Source of the DNA: JAAYUJ01 sp963698165
GTDB lineage: Bacteria > Desulfobacterota > Syntrophobacteria > Syntrophobacterales > Syntrophobacteraceae
Direction: 5' to 3'
DNA length: 64,000 nucleotides
Assembly (NCBI GenBank): GCA_963698165.1
Contig: CAVOPT010000022.1
Span: 168,615 to 232,614, forward strand
Position 1 is the first letter of the stretch. The number at the start of each line of letters is the position of its first letter. Below, in pieces: positions 62,003 through 64,000 of this stretch. The position numbers and the translations under genes are program-made. The notes under the pieces were generated by a model. It did not search any database, had not been told where the DNA came from, and worked only from the letters and a program-made list of their open reading frames with translations.

Positions 62003-62048
62003 CCCATGAGAGGTTTTGAGGCCCCCTGTTTCAAGGGGACCTCATGGG
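62003..62048 (-). terminator. Nested hairpin directly after the IS66 transposase gene
   Basis: CCCATGAG (62003-62010) pairs with CTCATGGG (62041-62048); inside, GAGG-C-CCCC pairs with GGGG-A-CCTC. It starts 13 nt beyond the transposase stop codon and could end its transcript. Confidence 0.5.
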
Positions 62049-62061
62049 AGAGGGGCCGGGC

Positions 62062-63672
62062 TCATCCCGGGCCAGCGAGGGTTGTCCTGTAATTCCAGGG
62101 AAACCAGTCTGCGGGAGACCTGGCCACTCTGGCGCTGTTTTTCAGCAATGCCCTGAGATACTCGAAGGGGTTTTCTCCCGACAGCTGACAGGTGTGAATG
62201 AGGCTCATGAAGACATCGCCCACGTGAGCTCCATGAAGGGTCTTGTAGAAATAGCAGTTTTTGCGATGGAGCACCGCCATCTTCAGAACCCTTTCACAGA
62301 GGTTATTGTCGAGTGGTGCTCCTTCGATGTGGAGGAACCGGGTGAGCTCGTTCCACCGCTTGAGCATGTAGTGGATGGCCTTCCCCAGGCCCGAGTTGGG
62401 CTCGACGAGCTTCCGAGCGAGCTGCTCCTCGCACCAGCTCCTGAGCTCGGTCATCACGGGGCCGCTCTTTTCCTGGTGGAACGCCAACCGCTCCCGGGGC
62501 GTGAGCCCCTGTTCTCTGGCCTGATCATCGTGATGGTAGACCCTGGAGAGAAGCTCTATGACGTGCGCACAGGGCTCGGGAAAAGCCTCCACGACATCCA
62601 CGAACTGTCTTCGAGCATGGGTCAGGCAGTTGGCGAGGATGGTCTCGAGGCTTTTGGGCAGGTTTCGGCTGGCCCCGTCACACATCTGGAGAGGCGGGGG
62701 AATGCCCTGCTCCCTTTGTTGAAGGACGTCTTCGAGATTTTCTCCGGCATGGCGGCGGCCGGTCCTGAAAAGCACAATCTTTTGCCCATCCGCCATGGAG
62801 ACGATCCCCGTGGTGAAGATGCCCTTGCGCGTGCTCTCGGGGTCCTGGTTTTGAATCTCGGAGAGGATCTTCATGGTGGTGTCGTCGTTGTGGAGGAGCT
62901 CCCCCTGGGCAGCCTGCTCGGCCAAAGCTTCGAAGGCCGGGCAGACGAGCTTTTCGCCCTGGTCGAGCATATCCCACTGGGTGGATGCTGGGACCGGCAT
63001 CCCCAGGTGGCTTTGAAGTTTTCCCAACCGGTTGAAGGGCATGCCGCAGCCGTATTTGAGCAGAGCCATCATGGCCGTTGCCGAATCGGCAAATTTGCCC
63101 TCGCCGGCCCCATCGGGGGCTTGAGCCGTGAAGACGATTCCGCACAGGTTGCACCGAAGGCGGCTCAGTTCATAAACCGTTGCCCTGAGAGGTGCACTCC
63201 CCGTGATGCGCACCACCGCGGACGGAAGGGCGAGCTCGTAGACCTTGCCCTTTTCACAGGCCGGGCAAGGGTCGCCCGATTTGAGCTCGGGATGCTCGAC
63301 GACCACGCGCTCGGCCCCCACGTAGCTCGCGGCGCCGTTTCGACCATGCCCTTTGGGGCGAGGCTTTTCCCCGGGCGAGGTTTCGCTCTCGGCGGCTTCT
63401 CCCCGGGCCGTTGCGCTCTCGGATTTATGGATGACATTTTTCGCCGTCTCGGTCGATGCGCCGAAAAGGTACTTGAGAAGTCTCTTGATGGAGGTGGTCT
63501 TTTCTTCCAGCGCATCCGTGATGCACTGGATGGTCTCCGCCATGGCCACGATGATCCCGTAGTCCTCCTCGAGAAGGGCCCGGTTTTTGACCCGGTCGAG
63601 AAACGCCCGGGATTGCCCGCGATCCAGTTCGATGCGCTTGACCTTGGGATATGTCTTTTTGGCCTTGCCCAT
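62062..63672 (-). CDS. IS66-family transposase (TnpC)
   Basis: A 536-residue full-length protein. It has an N-terminal coiled coil with IKRLLKYLFGAS(T)ET, the basic/Gly spacer KPRPKGHGRNGA, a zinc-finger-like CPACEKG...CNLCG, the IS66 core LLHNDDTTMKIL (first Asp), LQMCDGASRN (second Asp) and HIEGAPLDNNLCERVLKMA (Glu), and the C-terminal IS66 tail (FMSLIHTCQLSGENPFEYL). No frame break is seen. The upstream tnpB is 130 nt away. Confidence 0.95.
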   Translation of the reverse strand: MGKAKKTYPKVKRIELDRGQSRAFLDRVKNRALLEEDYGIIVAMAETIQCITDALEEKTTSIKRLLKYLFGASTETAKNVIHKSESATARGEAAESETSPGEKPRPKGHGRNGAASYVGAERVVVEHPELKSGDPCPACEKGKVYELALPSAVVRITGSAPLRATVYELSRLRCNLCGIVFTAQAPDGAGEGKFADSATAMMALLKYGCGMPFNRLGKLQSHLGMPVPASTQWDMLDQGEKLVCPAFEALAEQAAQGELLHNDDTTMKILSEIQNQDPESTRKGIFTTGIVSMADGQKIVLFRTGRRHAGENLEDVLQQREQGIPPPLQMCDGASRNLPKSLETILANCLTHARRQFVDVVEAFPEPCAHVIELLSRVYHHDDQAREQGLTPRERLAFHQEKSGPVMTELRSWCEEQLARKLVEPNSGLGKAIHYMLKRWNELTRFLHIEGAPLDNNLCERVLKMAVLHRKNCYFYKTLHGAHVGDVFMSLIHTCQLSGENPFEYLRALLKNSARVARSPADWFPWNYRTTLAGPG

Positions 63673-63805
63673 GTGTGGGAGCCCTTTCCTCCAATGACTG
63701 CCGGCTCGACGGGTCGAAACCGCTCTCCAAACGGCTCGTTCACCATGGGTCTACAACAATCGGAGGAAAAAGTCCCGCAAAATCGGACATGGATTCAAAA
63801 AAAAT

Positions 63806-64000
63806 TCAAGGGGGCGGCACCCTTGGTGAGATGGGACGAAAAAGAGGCGCCGTCTCGATCTTTTTGAGGTCTCCGTTCCAGAGCAGGGCCTGGAGCTCCA
63901 GCGCCCCAAGGGATCTCAGCCTGGAGCCGCGATCCGCCTCAAGGGGGAGGAACCGCCCCGAAGAGAGCCTCTTGTGGCAGAGCCAGAAACCCTGGCCATC
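63806..64000 (-). CDS. IS66 accessory protein TnpB, C-terminal part (cut by window edge)
   Basis: 64 codons plus a stop, open to the right edge, reading DGQGFWLCHKRLSSGRFLPL and then LGALELQALLWNGDLKKI. This matches the C-terminal half of TnpB (typical DGxGFxLxxKRLxxGRF). TnpB is required for IS66 transposition. The N-terminal half lies outside the window. The stop codon is TGA at 63806-63808. Confidence 0.8.
   Translation of the reverse strand, partial: DGQGFWLCHKRLSSGRFLPLEADRGSRLRSLGALELQALLWNGDLKKIETAPLFRPISPRVPPP

Larger units (their letters stand above)
62003..64000 (-). mobile_element. IS66-family element, right part beyond window
   Basis: An intact tnpC-type transposase gene and, upstream of it on the same strand, the 3' end of a tnpB gene cut by the window edge. 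The terminal repeats were not found: one end is outside the window and the other is not recognisable in the tract left of 62003. Confidence 0.8.

Noticed and set aside
61500..62048. Structured tract as a group II intron
   Set aside because: No domain V/VI-like sequence, no 5' GUGYG-type start and no reverse transcriptase gene.
62044..63867. 607-codon plus-strand open frame opposite the IS66 transposase
   Set aside because: Antisense shadow; the minus-strand frame has all IS66 motifs.

Overview
The window looks like a chromosomal segment of a GC-rich anaerobic deltaproteobacterium (Desulfobacterota, plausibly a Syntrophobacter-like sulfate reducer or syntroph). This is inferred from the gene content and from the order phoH / 7TM-HD phosphohydrolase / ybeY / pdxJ / acpS / nnr / tsaE / lysC / cimA, an order I associate with this group; no 16S or database check was possible.

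Layout. 1-4.2 kb: a symporter-histidine kinase fusion entering from the left, a HAD hydrolase, a palindromic repeat block and a small tautomerase. 4.2-9.1 kb (minus): a TIR / STAND NTPase / WD40 protein cut by two single-base frameshifts. 9.3-9.55 kb: palindromic MITE-like repeats. 9.7-13.2 kb (minus): comEA-like, cimA and lysC. 13.9-22.5 kb: a likely insertion into the housekeeping cluster, with a YeiH-type exporter and two small partner genes, a B12-type radical SAM protein, a DUF4389 membrane protein and an exported TPR-CHAT protein. 22.8-30.2 kb (minus): tsaE, nnr, acpS, pdxJ, ybeY, pgpH-like and phoH.

30.56-33.3 kb: tRNA-Pro and a partial copy of its 3' half (41/45 identical) bracket a 2.7-kb island scar holding a DUF4143 ATPase and a broken toxin-antitoxin pair. 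33.5-40.7 kb: yggL, a two-component pair in which both genes are frameshifted, a candidate sigma-54 promoter with an upstream palindrome, an orphan receiver protein, hflK with an in-frame amber codon, and hflC. 40.8-46.8 kb (minus): a complete seven-gene mrp Na+/H+ antiporter operon in the order A-B-C-D-E-F-G. 47-55.2 kb: a LOG-family protein, carB, a zinc-ribbon protein, a SYLF lipid-binding protein and a K+ channel with an RCK domain. 55.4-64 kb is accessory DNA: a 151-nt palindromic MITE, a diguanylate cyclase, a complete ISAs1-family IS with exact 8-bp target duplications, two tRNA-Ser genes, a gene-poor decayed stretch (second tautomerase, small lipoprotein, clan-CD-like His/Cys protein) and an IS66 element running off the right edge.

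The housekeeping blocks cover amino-acid synthesis (lysC, cimA), cofactor and carrier-protein maturation (pdxJ, acpS), metabolite repair (nnr), tRNA and rRNA maturation (tsaE, ybeY), pyrimidine/arginine precursor supply (carB) and ion homeostasis (mrp, K+ channel). Five single-base frameshifts in four genes plus one nonsense codon are unusual for 64 kb: either several signalling and defence genes here are decaying, or the assembly has small indel errors. Sequence alone cannot separate these.
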